In this document: piece after piece, positions 37,258 to 46,394 of the stretch | How positions within the stretch are numbered: the first letter of the stretch is position 1 | Layout of the letters: each line of letters starts with the position of its first letter | DNA from: Macrocybe gigantea | Taxonomy: Eukaryota; Basidiomycota; Agaricomycetes; Agaricales; Callistosporiaceae | Direction: 5' to 3' | NCBI GenBank assembly: GCA_011319805.1 | Contig: SJRY01000065.1 | Location: 62,001-126,000 of the forward strand | Length of the DNA stretch: 64,000 bases | Notes under the pieces: model-generated | The model's database searches: none | The model's input: the letters and a program-made list of their open reading frames with translations, nothing else | What the model was told of the DNA's origin: nothing | Translations under genes and position numbers: made by a program

Positions 37258-38760
37258 TTATGTGCAGAGGAATTCCTCAGTGATGATGCGCCACATATGA
37301 TACTTTGACCCAAAAAGCTTCCTATTGCTGCCCTTCAGCCACTCCTCCAGCCAATCCTTCAGTGCCGTTTGCAGCCCACGAGATGGCGCACCATGCTCCC
37401 AGTGCTGCATGATCTCACGCCATGAATCTGAACATGGCAGTGATCTTCCATGGCTGTCCTTCCCCGGAACATCTGGAATCACCAGCTTGAATGGTGGGAT
37501 GACATTCAAGCTCACTTTCGGTTGGCTTGTCCTGGCCATGCTAACTGGATATGGCTGGGAATGGTCCATGAGGCCTGAGGGAACAGGAGCTGTGGGTATC
37601 ATGGAGAAAGATGGAGGAGTCGAGGAAATGGTGTGAGGAAGGAGATAGTCACTGGCACAGGACAGAGTGGGTGGTGGTGCAATCAGAATGGCATGGCGAT
37701 CTGGTTGCATGTGGAGATGAGTGCTCCTGAGGACCTTGGAAACAGCTATAGGGTAGCCTGTTAGTCAGAGAGAGACTGCAAAGAAAGAAATGGAGAAGAA
37801 CATACTGCTAGTGCAAGCAATAGCAGCAAGACTTGTGATGGCCACTTCTCGGAGTGCCACAACATGACTCTCAATCCGTGCAATGTCTGCTGATAGTGTG
37901 GAATACATTGTCTGCATCTCTCCAACCATGGCAGGTGCCATGAGCTGATGCTTGCCCAAGAATGAGATGTCAGTGTTGTGCTGGATGGAGGCAAGTGCAT
38001 CACTGTGGTCACTCTCATACCACTGAAGCTCATCCAGAAGGTAGCAGATGAGGGTATCACACTGGGATGAAGGTAAGAATTTTAGTGATAGAGAGCGGCA
38101 TGAATACTGGCACTCACCTATTCCCCTTCAGCCCATCCACCCCACCATCTCACGACACACAAGCTCCACTGCTGACTAACAGGTGTGAATATAAACCAGT
38201 ACTGGGCTCCACCACGTCGGAAGCAATGTGTCGAGAAACTAGCTCCATTCACCTATAGAAGCTGTGCATTTATGGTAAACTCATTCAACCACTTTTGCAC
38301 CATGTTATAACTGATGTGTTCACCTGGCTGCACCAGTCCATTGGCACCTATGGCGTGAAAGATGTAGTCTTCTGGTAAGAGGCACTATCCATAGATCTCA
38401 TTTTCCAAAAAGTGAATCCATTTCTATAGCCAGACATGGGCATCGCATGCAGGAAGGCTGGGCTGGGGGAAGATCTTGAACATGTTACCTGACAATGTGA
38501 GTTTCTCTCATTAGCATTATATTCCATAGACATGAGTTTGACGACACACATACTTCTCAGATCTGGCTCCTTTAATGTCTTGTCCAGCTGCCTCAACCAG
38601 CCCTTTCGATGTTCAAGGTGCAAGGTGAAGTACAGCCTGTTGTACCTTGTTGGATCAGATGTGACATCACCAATGTCCTTCTTCCATAGCTTGACTAGCT
38701 CAAAATTTCTGAAGACAGCATACATATGGGTCAATGTTATGAGTGTTTTAAATATTCCTT
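37258..38760 (-). pseudogene. Crypton-like tyrosine recombinase remnant with GCR1_C-like tail
   Basis: Minus-strand blocks in order are: YAVFRNFELVKLWKKDIGD (about 38730), RLYFTLHLEHRKGWLRQLDK, then a stop and YIFHAIGANGLVQPGEHISY. Next is FSTHCFRRGGAQYWF followed by RWWGGWAEGE near 38110-38220, matching the HxxR box of tyrosine recombinases. A coiled-coil-like segment follows (EMQTMYSTLSADIARIESHV, about 37860-37920). Last is DSWREIMQHWEHGAPSRGLQ with DWLEEWLKGSNRKLFGSKYH (37258-37450), resembling the GCR1_C/Ndc10-associated domain. Several stops and shifts show it is dead. The superfamily rests on the RR/HxxR context; the clade is inference. Confidence 0.7.
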
Positions 38761-39516
38761 TGACATTGGCAGAGAATGCTTGTGGTCTCCTCGATCAGTT
38801 CCACACTTGTTCTATAGAGCACTTCTGTGAAATGGTGAAATTCACAGCTGATCAGTGACTCATCCCATTTGGCATTGATTGTTTATATCATGCTACACTG
38901 CCACCCACCCACTCACTGATGCTCTGCCCATGCATGGAGCAGAGAAGCAGAGAGACAAGCCTCATCCCCTCAAGGCAGATGGTCTGTATGTTCAGGCTCA
39001 CCATCACCACCATAGAGTCCCTAGACATCTTCCACCTCCAGAAGAGCATCATTCTCCCACAATTCAACCATCTCCAGTCATTGCTTGATCTCCACAGGTG
39101 AATTTCCAATGCACTCTGCTCTGCTGAATTTCCAATGCATTGCATAACTTTCTGGCAGGGCATTTCACAGCTCCTCCAAGAGTTGCTCCATGCCGTCTCT
39201 GATTTTTTGAAGGCCCGCTTCCCAGTAACAGATGCTGCCTCACTGGGACTTTGGGCTGCTGAGTTGACTAATAAGGATGAGTTTGTTCATGTTGGATAAT
39301 GCTGGATGGACTATATGGGTTTGTAGAGGAGGAGGGAAGAGGACAAGTGACTGATAGATCTGCTCTTTCATAGCATCATAGCATTCATCAGGTGCTGGGG
39401 GCTTGCGAAGCTAACACACATGCATTGCTCAATTATGGTACACAAGATTGATTATGCCTAGACTAGTATGTATATACTATGATTATGGAACTGCAGGATA
39501 AGAAAAAATTGGTGTG
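38761..39516 (-). other. Probable N-terminal part of the recombinase, not resolvable
   Basis: The minus strand has scattered protein-like pieces (e.g. 38888-39163) in different frames but no block I can match with confidence. It lies between the recombinase catalytic part and the nuclease gene and shares their low CpG. It is either the decayed start of the recombinase gene or spacer. Confidence 0.35.
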
Positions 39517-39529
39517 CTAGCCGATTACC

Positions 39530-41310
39530 TCAATGTCATTGTCACTTTTACTGCCTACAGTAAGATCAAGAATTTCTGGTGTGGAAGTGTAACTAGGTGA
39601 AGGCACATTTGGCCTCAATGTGGAGCTGCCCTGCTGCATCTTGTGGTGCTGGGATTTCAGTCTTGCTTTTGACTGAAGGAACTGATCAATGATATCCTGG
39701 GTGATGGCTGCTGATAGAACAGCATAGGGTACATTGACAGTTGCTGAGATTGGGGTGCCAGAAGGAGTCTGTGAACAGCCAGTCAGAGAATTGAAGTTTT
39801 CAGTAGAAATGTCAACTCGGAGAATTTCCAGCTGAGAGTCTTGGAGAATATGAGTAGCATGTGCACTGCAGCACTTTCTCCTGATGCCAGAAATCACAGT
39901 CCAAGTGTTCGGCATTGCAATCACATTTGATGATGGATTGAATAGAACTGTAGCCTGATGAGATGCACATTGTGTGAAAGATTGAGTATCAATGGACTGT
40001 AAGGGTCATGCCACTTACTTCACAGAGCATGCTACAGAAAACACCATTCCAGAATGACTGATGAAGCCTGCCAAGCAGCTCTGATATTGTTTTCCAACCA
40101 AAATGCTCTATGCAGAACTTTGCGATACCATGAATGCTAGGCTCATGGTGTTTCCATGTTGTAGCAACTTTGTGAGCCTCTTGCAATGTTGATGTGACCA
40201 GTTTGGCAAAGTAATTTACAATATTCAAGTCAGGAAAGGATTCTGGAAATGATTTGGCAAGCAATGGGCAGGTGCAAGTTAGCTGGCAAGAATTGTTGGA
40301 TATGAGTTCTTCACATAAGCTTTTACACCAGTGGGACATCAACAACTCCAATGTTTTCTGATCAACCAAATTTCCAATGATTGAAAGAAGCTGCCTTCCA
40401 ATGCCACATTGTGCAAGAGCACAAGATGTTGCTGGACCACAGCCATGGACACCATCATTGTAGCCATTACCTGAAAGCAATGCACATAACAGAAGTCCAG
40501 CATGATCCAATGAAACCTTGTCAGAGTACTTGATGGCATCAGAGTACATAGGAATGCAGTCCAGATTCTTGCTGCTGATAGGACTATCATATGCTCAGAC
40601 ATTCAAAAGACAGATGTGACATGAGGAGGAATCAAGTTCACCTGTGAATGATATGAGTTGCTCCAAACATGAGCACATTGCTATCATCTGTTATTATGGC
40701 ATCCAACATACCATGCTTGTTGAGTAATGCCAACTCTGCTTCTGCTTCACTGGGAGCCTAGAAAGAGAATGGAAACATTGAAAGCTATCATTGAGTCAAA
40801 TGACTTCATGTACATTATGAGAGTAAAAGCTGAATTCCTTGATCAGTTCTTTTGTAGCTTGAACAAGCCAGATGGTTCAGATGATAACTTTTTTATTATG
40901 CTTAATGGGCAGACAATCTGGACTATCAAAAACAAACACCATAATTACAAGGGACTTGGCAAACTGGCATAGCTTTGAAAAGATGGCCTGCAACTCTGGG
41001 TTTTCACCAGGCAGGGCATGGAAAGGCAATTTTTGAAATGCTGCATTGCAGCTATCCAACTACAAGCTATTACATTCATGAACATTTCAGTTATCCACAT
41101 CTTTGTCAAAAGATCATTTACCTAACATCAACACCAATATGCAGAGCATATGAGTTTTTGTGATCATGAACAAAACCCTCGAGCATTGCAAATTCACAAA
41201 ATGAACTGGTCTGTTCTACAGGAAGGACCAACTAACCATGATATACTTTGTCAGTGCAGATATCTGATAGTCAGAAAACATACAGGCCAAAGGCCATTCA
41301 TACCCATTTC
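39530..41310 (-). pseudogene. XPG-I / Rad2-family (PIN-like) structure-specific nuclease, decayed
   Basis: The N-domain start GMNGLWPV lies near 41300, followed by a broken segment and CEFAMLEGFVHDHKNSYALH with IGVDV near 41170-41210. PELQAIFSKLCQFAKSLVIM and VFVFDSP follow near 40890-40990. The I-domain APSEAEAELALLNKHGMLDA and ITDDSNVLMFGA (about 40650-40760) contain the metal-binding Glu and Asp residues. 39989-40549 is the helical arch-like part (SLDHAGLLLCALLSGNGYND, then GCGPATSCALAQCGIG), and 39517-39924 is the C-terminal part. This family cuts DNA flaps or junctions. Frames change at least four times, only partly explained by introns. Many such genes occur in mushroom genomes. Confidence 0.75.
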
Positions 41311-41523
41311 TGTTGCTTGAAGAGATGTCTCAAGGGAAAATGTTTGAGATTATTAGACATGTCACAATTGGTGGATAATTAACAAATGACATTATAGTGG
41401 ATAGTACAGAATCAATACACTGGATCAATACATAGACTTGAATAGCAATGAAAAAGAAGAAAAAAAAAATGAGACCCATCTGGCCTAAGTTTTCCCTTTC
41501 TTGAACTATCGGGGATCAATAGA

Positions 41524-41950
41524 TTATGCCTGTCTTTTCTTTGAAGAGCTGCTAGTGACAGTAACATGAGTCATGGGCCTTGTAGCAAGGTCCGGAGCCT
41601 CATCAAATGATTGCTCTTGTTCTGGCTCTAGATTCTTGGTTGGCACAGATGAGGTGCTCATAGTTGGTGAGGCTTTAGAAGACATTGCAGTAGAGGACCT
41701 AGCTGGTTGAGGGACTTCTTGATACTCAGTATTAGTCTTCTTCTTGAACTGCAGAGCCTTGATGTCCTTGATCAATGCAGCCATTCCTTTCTTCTTTTGG
41801 CCTCCACCTCACATCTTTTCAATTTCTTTAATAACAATACATAGAGAAACATTTTGCAATGTTGAATGAGCTTCTATCCACTCTAGTATTTCATAGAATC
41901 TTTTCCATTGCTTGTGCTCCTATTTATATCACATTATAATAGAGAATCAT
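41524..41950 (-). pseudogene. Unrecognised reading, Lys-rich with Ser/Thr-rich tail
   Basis: The minus strand reads EHKQWKRFYEILEWIEAHST near 41930, a stop near 41813, then MAALIKDIKALQFKKKTNTE from 41784 and a Ser/Thr/Pro-rich tail ending KKRQA at 41524. The first part looks like a real alpha-helical coding segment. It may be the 3' part of another decayed element gene, given the poly-A-like GAAAAAGAAGAAAAAAAAA just beyond. I assign no function. Confidence 0.35.
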
Positions 41951-42029
41951 TAACTAAAGAAAACATGCTGTTGATTCTTTCCACCATTTGGAATGAAAGT
42001 ATTGCTTGACTGTGTGAAGGGGAGGTTAC

Positions 42030-42471
42030 TTGACCTCCCTCTCAGACAGGCAGCATATTGCGCTCAAGTCCCCTCTCAAGGACTTGGTGGACCTCAAACC
42101 ACCTAGCTTTTTATCTACGGACTATTTCGCAGATGCAAATAATCTGGGCAGGTGGCTCATTGACCAGTTCAGCAGCCACCTTGAGATCTATAAGCTCCTT
42201 GGCAAAGATGAAGACTCTATCAAGGCTTATTATGCATTGCTCGAACAGGCACTTGCTGAGTGCCAGCTTGAGCCCAATTGTGTATATACCAGTAGTGATG
42301 GTGCCGTGCCCATGAAAGCAGATACACTTAAGCAGTCAGTGTATTCGTCTAGGGTTTACCGAGGCAATACGCTTATTTTTGGAACTTGTCAGCCTGTCGG
42401 CAAAGCAACAAGCGATGACTCCGAGCTGATTGGATTGTGCATGTCAATTCAAAAGGCTATCACACAGGATG
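42030..42471 (+). pseudogene. LINE ORF2 fragment (RNase H part)
   Basis: It reads TSLSDRQHIALKSPLKDLVD through the RNase H start (YTSSDGAVPMKADTLKQS, DDSELIGLCMSIQKAI) and stops at the Copia LTR at 42472. It corresponds to 50360-50800 of LINE-A. Both edges are abrupt. CpG loss is moderate. Confidence 0.88.
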
Positions 42472-42874
42472 TGTTAGAAATGCCCCTCCTGTCCAGACTT
42501 GTGCATAGGACAGGACCCAGGCTATGCACCTAGCAATGCACACAGCCTATGGCTGTGTGCACAGCAATGTGCAGCCTGTGGCTGCATCCACAGCAATGCA
42601 CAGCACAAGCTGTGCATGCAGTAATACACAGTAAATGGCTGTGTCCACAGCAGTGCACAGCCTACAGCTGTGCCCACAGCAATGCGCAGCCTATGGCTGC
42701 ACACACAGCCTTCTACACATATATATAGGTAGCACAGAGCGCCTTGAAGTCCCTAGTGTTCTCACTCAGGACTTCTAGGCAAGTACTTGTACATAACTCA
42801 ATTACTAGTGTTCTCACTCAGGACTTCTAGGTTCTAAGGCTCGTCCAGAGTGTTTCCTGTGCCTAGTTTTAACA
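42472..42874 (+). repeat. Copia 5' LTR, complete (403 bp)
   Basis: TGTTAGAAATGCC to CTAGTTTTAACA. From 42535 to 42712 it contains about six imperfect ~30-bp units built on CAGCAATG and CAGCCTATGGCTG. ATATATATAGGTAGC at 42719 is a likely TATA region. A shorter direct repeat TAGTGTTCTCACTCAGGACT occurs twice (42757 and 42805). Confidence 0.93.
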
Positions 42875-42887
42875 GGTTATGGGCCCC
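42875..42887 (+). promoter_or_regulatory. Primer binding site, initiator-tRNA anticodon-arm type
   Basis: GGTTATGGGCCCC sits immediately after the LTR. It nearly matches the complement of the initiator tRNA-Met anticodon stem-loop (GGTTATGAGCCC), the half-tRNA primer known for copia and Ty5. One base differs. Confidence 0.6.
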
Positions 42888-43368
42888 AGCCTCTAACAGC
42901 CTTATCAGACATACACCAAGAGTCCAGATTTCCTTCCATCTTTCCCCTTCCTTGACTGTACTAGCCTGGAGTTCACTGTTCTTATAGGGTGTGTGTCTAA
43001 GTTTAGTAGATAGGAGCACCAACTGTTGGGACTGGTCTTCATTTGAAGCAGTCTTTACTCCACCAGTAGAAAACCAGGTAGTCATTCCTGTGACTCTGGG
43101 GTTAGGCCTTTGTGCTGACAACTGGGTGCTCAGTAGATAGCCTTTTTTTACTTTACTTAAGTAGACCAAGGGCACTTTCAGTAGCTAGACCTTTCTTGAC
43201 ACACACTCTCCTGAGGGCAAGGCCAGTAGCACAGTCTCTCTCTCTGTTGTGGAACCCTGCCCAAGCAAGAGGATTGTGGTTGTATTCCCAACCTCCCATC
43301 ATTCCATTCCATTCCATCTCCTTGCCTCTATCCCTTTGCCATCTCCCTGCCTCTAGCATCTTGCCATC

Positions 43369-43914
43369 ATGTCTTCCTCTACCTCCATGCCTTCATTTAC
43401 CAAACTCAACTCCACCAACTATCCTACTTGGTCTGGAGAAATGGAGGCTTGGCTCAGAGCCTGTAGCCTTTGGAGGATTGTCTCTGGTTCAAATCCAAGA
43501 CCAGTAGACTCCACTTCTGCTGAAGCATGGGACCTAAAGTCAGACAAAGCAGCTGGCCAGCTCTACCTTATAGTGGAGCAGGAACAGAGAATTCATTTTC
43601 ATGGGATCAAGGATAATCCTGTAAAGATGTGGGCTGCTTTGGAAAAGGTCCATCTTCAAAAGAAGCCTGGCTCCAGGTTCAATGCCTATGATGATCTCTT
43701 CTCTATCAGGAAGAAGGAGGATGAAACTCTGCAATCCCTTATGAACAGAGTTGAGGACTGTCTGGTCAAAATTCAAAATCTTCGCCCAGCAGACTTCACT
43801 CTGTCTAGCCTGGATAGTGAACTTGCTTCTATGGCCTTGATCAGAGCTCTTCCTGAGGAGTACAACTCCTTTGTCTCCTCCCTTCTTCTTCATGACAAGC
43901 TTGACAAAGACTGA
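43369..43914 (+). CDS. Copia Gag (UBN2-type) N-terminal part
   Basis: An intact 181-codon reading starts ATG at 43369: KLNSTNYPTWSGEMEAWLRA, then WAALEKVHLQKKPGSRFNAY, DETLQSLMNRVEDCLVKIQN and ALIRALPEEYNSFVSSLLL. These are typical of Copia Gag capsid in basidiomycetes. It stops at TGA 43912-43914, before the zinc knuckle and protease, which are missing. In an active element Gag assembles particles. Confidence 0.88.
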   Translation: MSSSTSMPSFTKLNSTNYPTWSGEMEAWLRACSLWRIVSGSNPRPVDSTSAEAWDLKSDKAAGQLYLIVEQEQRIHFHGIKDNPVKMWAALEKVHLQKKPGSRFNAYDDLFSIRKKEDETLQSLMNRVEDCLVKIQNLRPADFTLSSLDSELASMALIRALPEEYNSFVSSLLLHDKLDKD

Positions 43915-44157
43915 TGTGCCTGATTAAAGGGCAGTGTTAGATTGTGTGTATTCAGGCACATTGTTGTCTCCACTAATATCAAAGATACTGAAGAACCTAG
44001 ACCAAATAGTGTCTTGGAGTGAAGGTATATAGGATGAGGTGGTTGTAAATACAACTTCTAAGTTGATCCATCAGGCCTGATAGCTCAGTGGTAGAGCTAC
44101 TGGTATATGTCCAGGAGGTCCTGGGTTCAATCCCCAGTCAGGACATCTTTTCTGTTT
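43915..44157 (+). other. Non-Copia insert ending in a tRNA-like sequence
   Basis: Between Gag and integrase the Copia sequence is replaced by ~240 bp containing the tRNA-like unit at 44074-44145. The first 160 bp have no recognised content apart from GTATATAGGATG near 44030. It may be another short retroposon or filler at a deletion. Confidence 0.4.
44074..44145 (+). tRNA. tRNA-like sequence (pseudogene or SINE head)
   Basis: A 72-nt cloverleaf can be drawn. Acceptor GGCCTGA/TCAGGAC has one G-A mismatch, D arm GCTC AGTGGTA GAGC, anticodon arm CTGG TATATGT CCAG, and T arm CTGGG TTCAATC CCCAG, with discriminator A. A box TAGCTCAGTGG, B box GGTTCAATCCC and TTTT at 44148 fit Pol III. The loop would give anticodon UAU, but position 33 is A rather than U. 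That and its place inside a broken Copia argue for a pseudogene. Confidence 0.5.
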
Positions 44158-44815
44158 AACATTCTGGGGAGATGGTCTTGCTTCTATGGTGCACATTTGG
44201 AACAGAGTACCTACTTCGACTCTGTCTGGGACCACACCTTATCAGGCTTGGTTTGGGAAGAAATCAGATGTCAGTCATCTGAGAATCTGGGGATGCACTG
44301 CATATGTCTTTGTGCAAAAGGATCAGAGGAAGAAACTCCAATCACACTACCAGAAATGTGTCTTTATTGGCTATCCTGATGGTTACAAGGGTTGGAAGTT
44401 TTACAATCCTACCACTAAAAAGACCATTATCTCAGAGAGGGCTGAATTTGATGAGAGATACTTCCCTGGTACCTCTCAGAAACATTACAGCACTCAACCT
44501 TCTCTTATTCTTCCTCTTGACCCACCTGTCTTGCAACCAGTTTCTCCAGACTCAGCTGTGCTGGAGTTAGGGGGAGGCTTTGATGCACCAAACCCTATTA
44601 TGCAAGCAGCTCCCTCTACTCCTGATCCAGATCCTACCCCTCCACAGAGTCCAAATCTTTGTCTTAGAACACCTCCTGCTATTCACCAGGATGATAACCT
44701 GCCCCACACACCTCCTGTTAGACACAGAGTACCAACCCCACCACCTCTTCCCAAAACTCCGCCCATTGCTGTCAGGAAACCAGTCAGAAATGTCAAACCA
44801 CCTGGTAACTGGTAG
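44158..44815 (+). pseudogene. Copia integrase C-terminal part and linker
   Basis: MVHIWNRVPTSTLSGTTPYQ, then AWFGKKSDVSHLRIWGCTAY, YQKCVFIGYPDGYKGWKFYN and ISERAEFDERYFPG: the end of the integrase core and its GKGY-like C-terminal domain. A Pro-rich linker (PTPPPLPKTPP) follows, which normally leads into RT. It is interrupted at 44815 by LINE-C. The catalytic core is absent. Confidence 0.88.
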
Positions 44816-44828
44816 GTCATCAGACCTG

Positions 44829-45908
44829 TGTGCTTCTTCGACTCGATGAATGCAATCAATCACATCGTCGATTGTAATCCTCACTCTGTGCACCTTATTG
44901 CAGGCTTGGTTTGCCCAGTCCGAGCTGCACCAGATTACACTCTGGCACGTCCCCTCCTCTTGGAAGTGGGCCATTCAAGTCGAAGCACACGAGTCCGCTC
45001 ATGGTCTCGACATACCTCAGGGACTCTGTCCCTTGTTCACCACGGATGCACTCCATAAGGAGGCGGACAATGAAATGCATGCCTCTTGGTTCCATGACTC
45101 CGGAGTCAAGAAATATATTGGCGCATCCATGTTTTGGTTTCACGATGCTGGAAAGCCCGAATCCTATGAGCGCCCGCTTTGTAAAAGAATGGGGTTCATG
45201 AAATTGGTGACAGGCAATGAGCTATTTGCTCGCTGCTGTCACGTCGCATGCAGACATGCACCGATCAATGCGTATTGGGCGCGGTTTAACTTTGTCGAGA
45301 GCGATGAGTGCTCCTGCAGGCAGGGTCCTGAGGACTCTGTTCATGTCATGACCTTGTGCCGTAATTGGGACAGGCCAGCCGAACGCCAGTATGACACCTT
45401 TGTGCATTCCTGGTTCGTTAAGTACCTAATGTCTAATAAGGCAGCGGGTGCCTTTATCCCGGATCCGGGGGGCAGGTAACCACGTCCTCACAGCGGGGGA
45501 TGCTAAGGGTTATGGCTCTTCATGGGGCCTTTGCGCGGAAGCAACCACAGCCAGCCCTCGGGCTGGGGGACCCATAGCATCTATTCATCATGGTGCTTGA
45601 CGAAAGCAAACACCGAGCTTCATTGCGCAATGCATGCTCTGCGACACCTGTCATTATGGGCCCTTTGGGACCCTTTATGTGGAATTGACCACGTCTGGCT
45701 CCTAGGAGCTAGGGGACGCAGGGCGAGCAAGTGAGCCAGCATGAACGCATGCCTAAGAGGCACGCGTATGGGCAGGAGACAACAGGGTGAATATGCCCTC
45801 TATGTACATCCCTTCAGTCCGGTTTCTTTCAGACTAGTTGTATTTATTGTAGGTACCAATGTGTATTTACAAGCGGACTGCCATCAAGCACTGCTATATA
45901 AATTGTTG

Positions 45909-45945
<37 letters not shown>
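44829..45945 (+). mobile_element. LINE-C: 5'-truncated LINE with 13-bp target duplication
   Basis: GTCATCAGACCTG occurs at 44816-44828 and again at 45946-45958, directly after the poly-A (about 45914-45945). The insert starts in the RNase H part (FFDSMNAINHIVDCN) and includes the C-terminal Cys/His motif CSCRQGPEDSVHVMTLC (45310-45360), the 3' UTR and the tail. A small deletion near 44895 removes part of the reading. It is a typical target-primed insertion and the youngest event within this Copia. Confidence 0.95.
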
Positions 45946-45948
<3 letters not shown>

Positions 45949-45958
45949 ATCAGACCTG

Positions 45959-46394
45959 CTCCCCCACCAGTTTGAGATGATTCTGATTCAGAAGACTCAA
46001 TCCATAAGGATCCTGATCCTAATCCTGATGAAGAAGCTGGTTTTGTAGATGTCCAATTTGCTTGTCTAGCTGAAGGTGCAAATCCGAGCACTTATAAGCA
46101 AGCTATGCAATGTCCAGATGCTCACAAGTGGCAGGAAGCATGTAATGAAGAGATTATATCAGCTTCAACTCGAATCCTGGTCCACAGCATTGGAATGCAG
46201 TCAAGCATTTGCTGAGATATTGCAAAGGGACTTTGGACCTCAAGCTGACATACTCTGGAGATCTTGGTCCAAAAATGTTTACATCATTCTGTGATGCTTC
46301 ACATGGTGATTGCCCAGCTCTGGATGCTCTACTAGTGGATATGTAACAATTCTTGGTGGTGGAGCTATTGGATGGTCATCCAAACTGCAGCCTT
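45959..46394 (+). pseudogene. Copia RT/RNase H remnants
   Basis: The reading continues the linker (FVDVQFACLAEGANPSTYKQ), loses most of RT at about 46168, then shows the RNase H side (QHWNAVKHLLRYLQRDF, STSGYVTILGGGAIGWSSKL). It runs into the 3' LTR with no purine tract. The active-site YVDD is missing. Confidence 0.8.

Noticed and set aside
37258..37710. Host gene encoding a free-standing GCR1-like transcription factor
   Set aside because: It follows recombinase blocks on the same strand with stops and shifts, so it is more likely the tail of one decayed element gene.
44074..44145. Functional tRNA-Ile (UAU) gene
   Set aside because: Position 33 is A, two stems have mismatches, and it lies inside a deleted Copia element; a pseudogene or SINE head is more likely.
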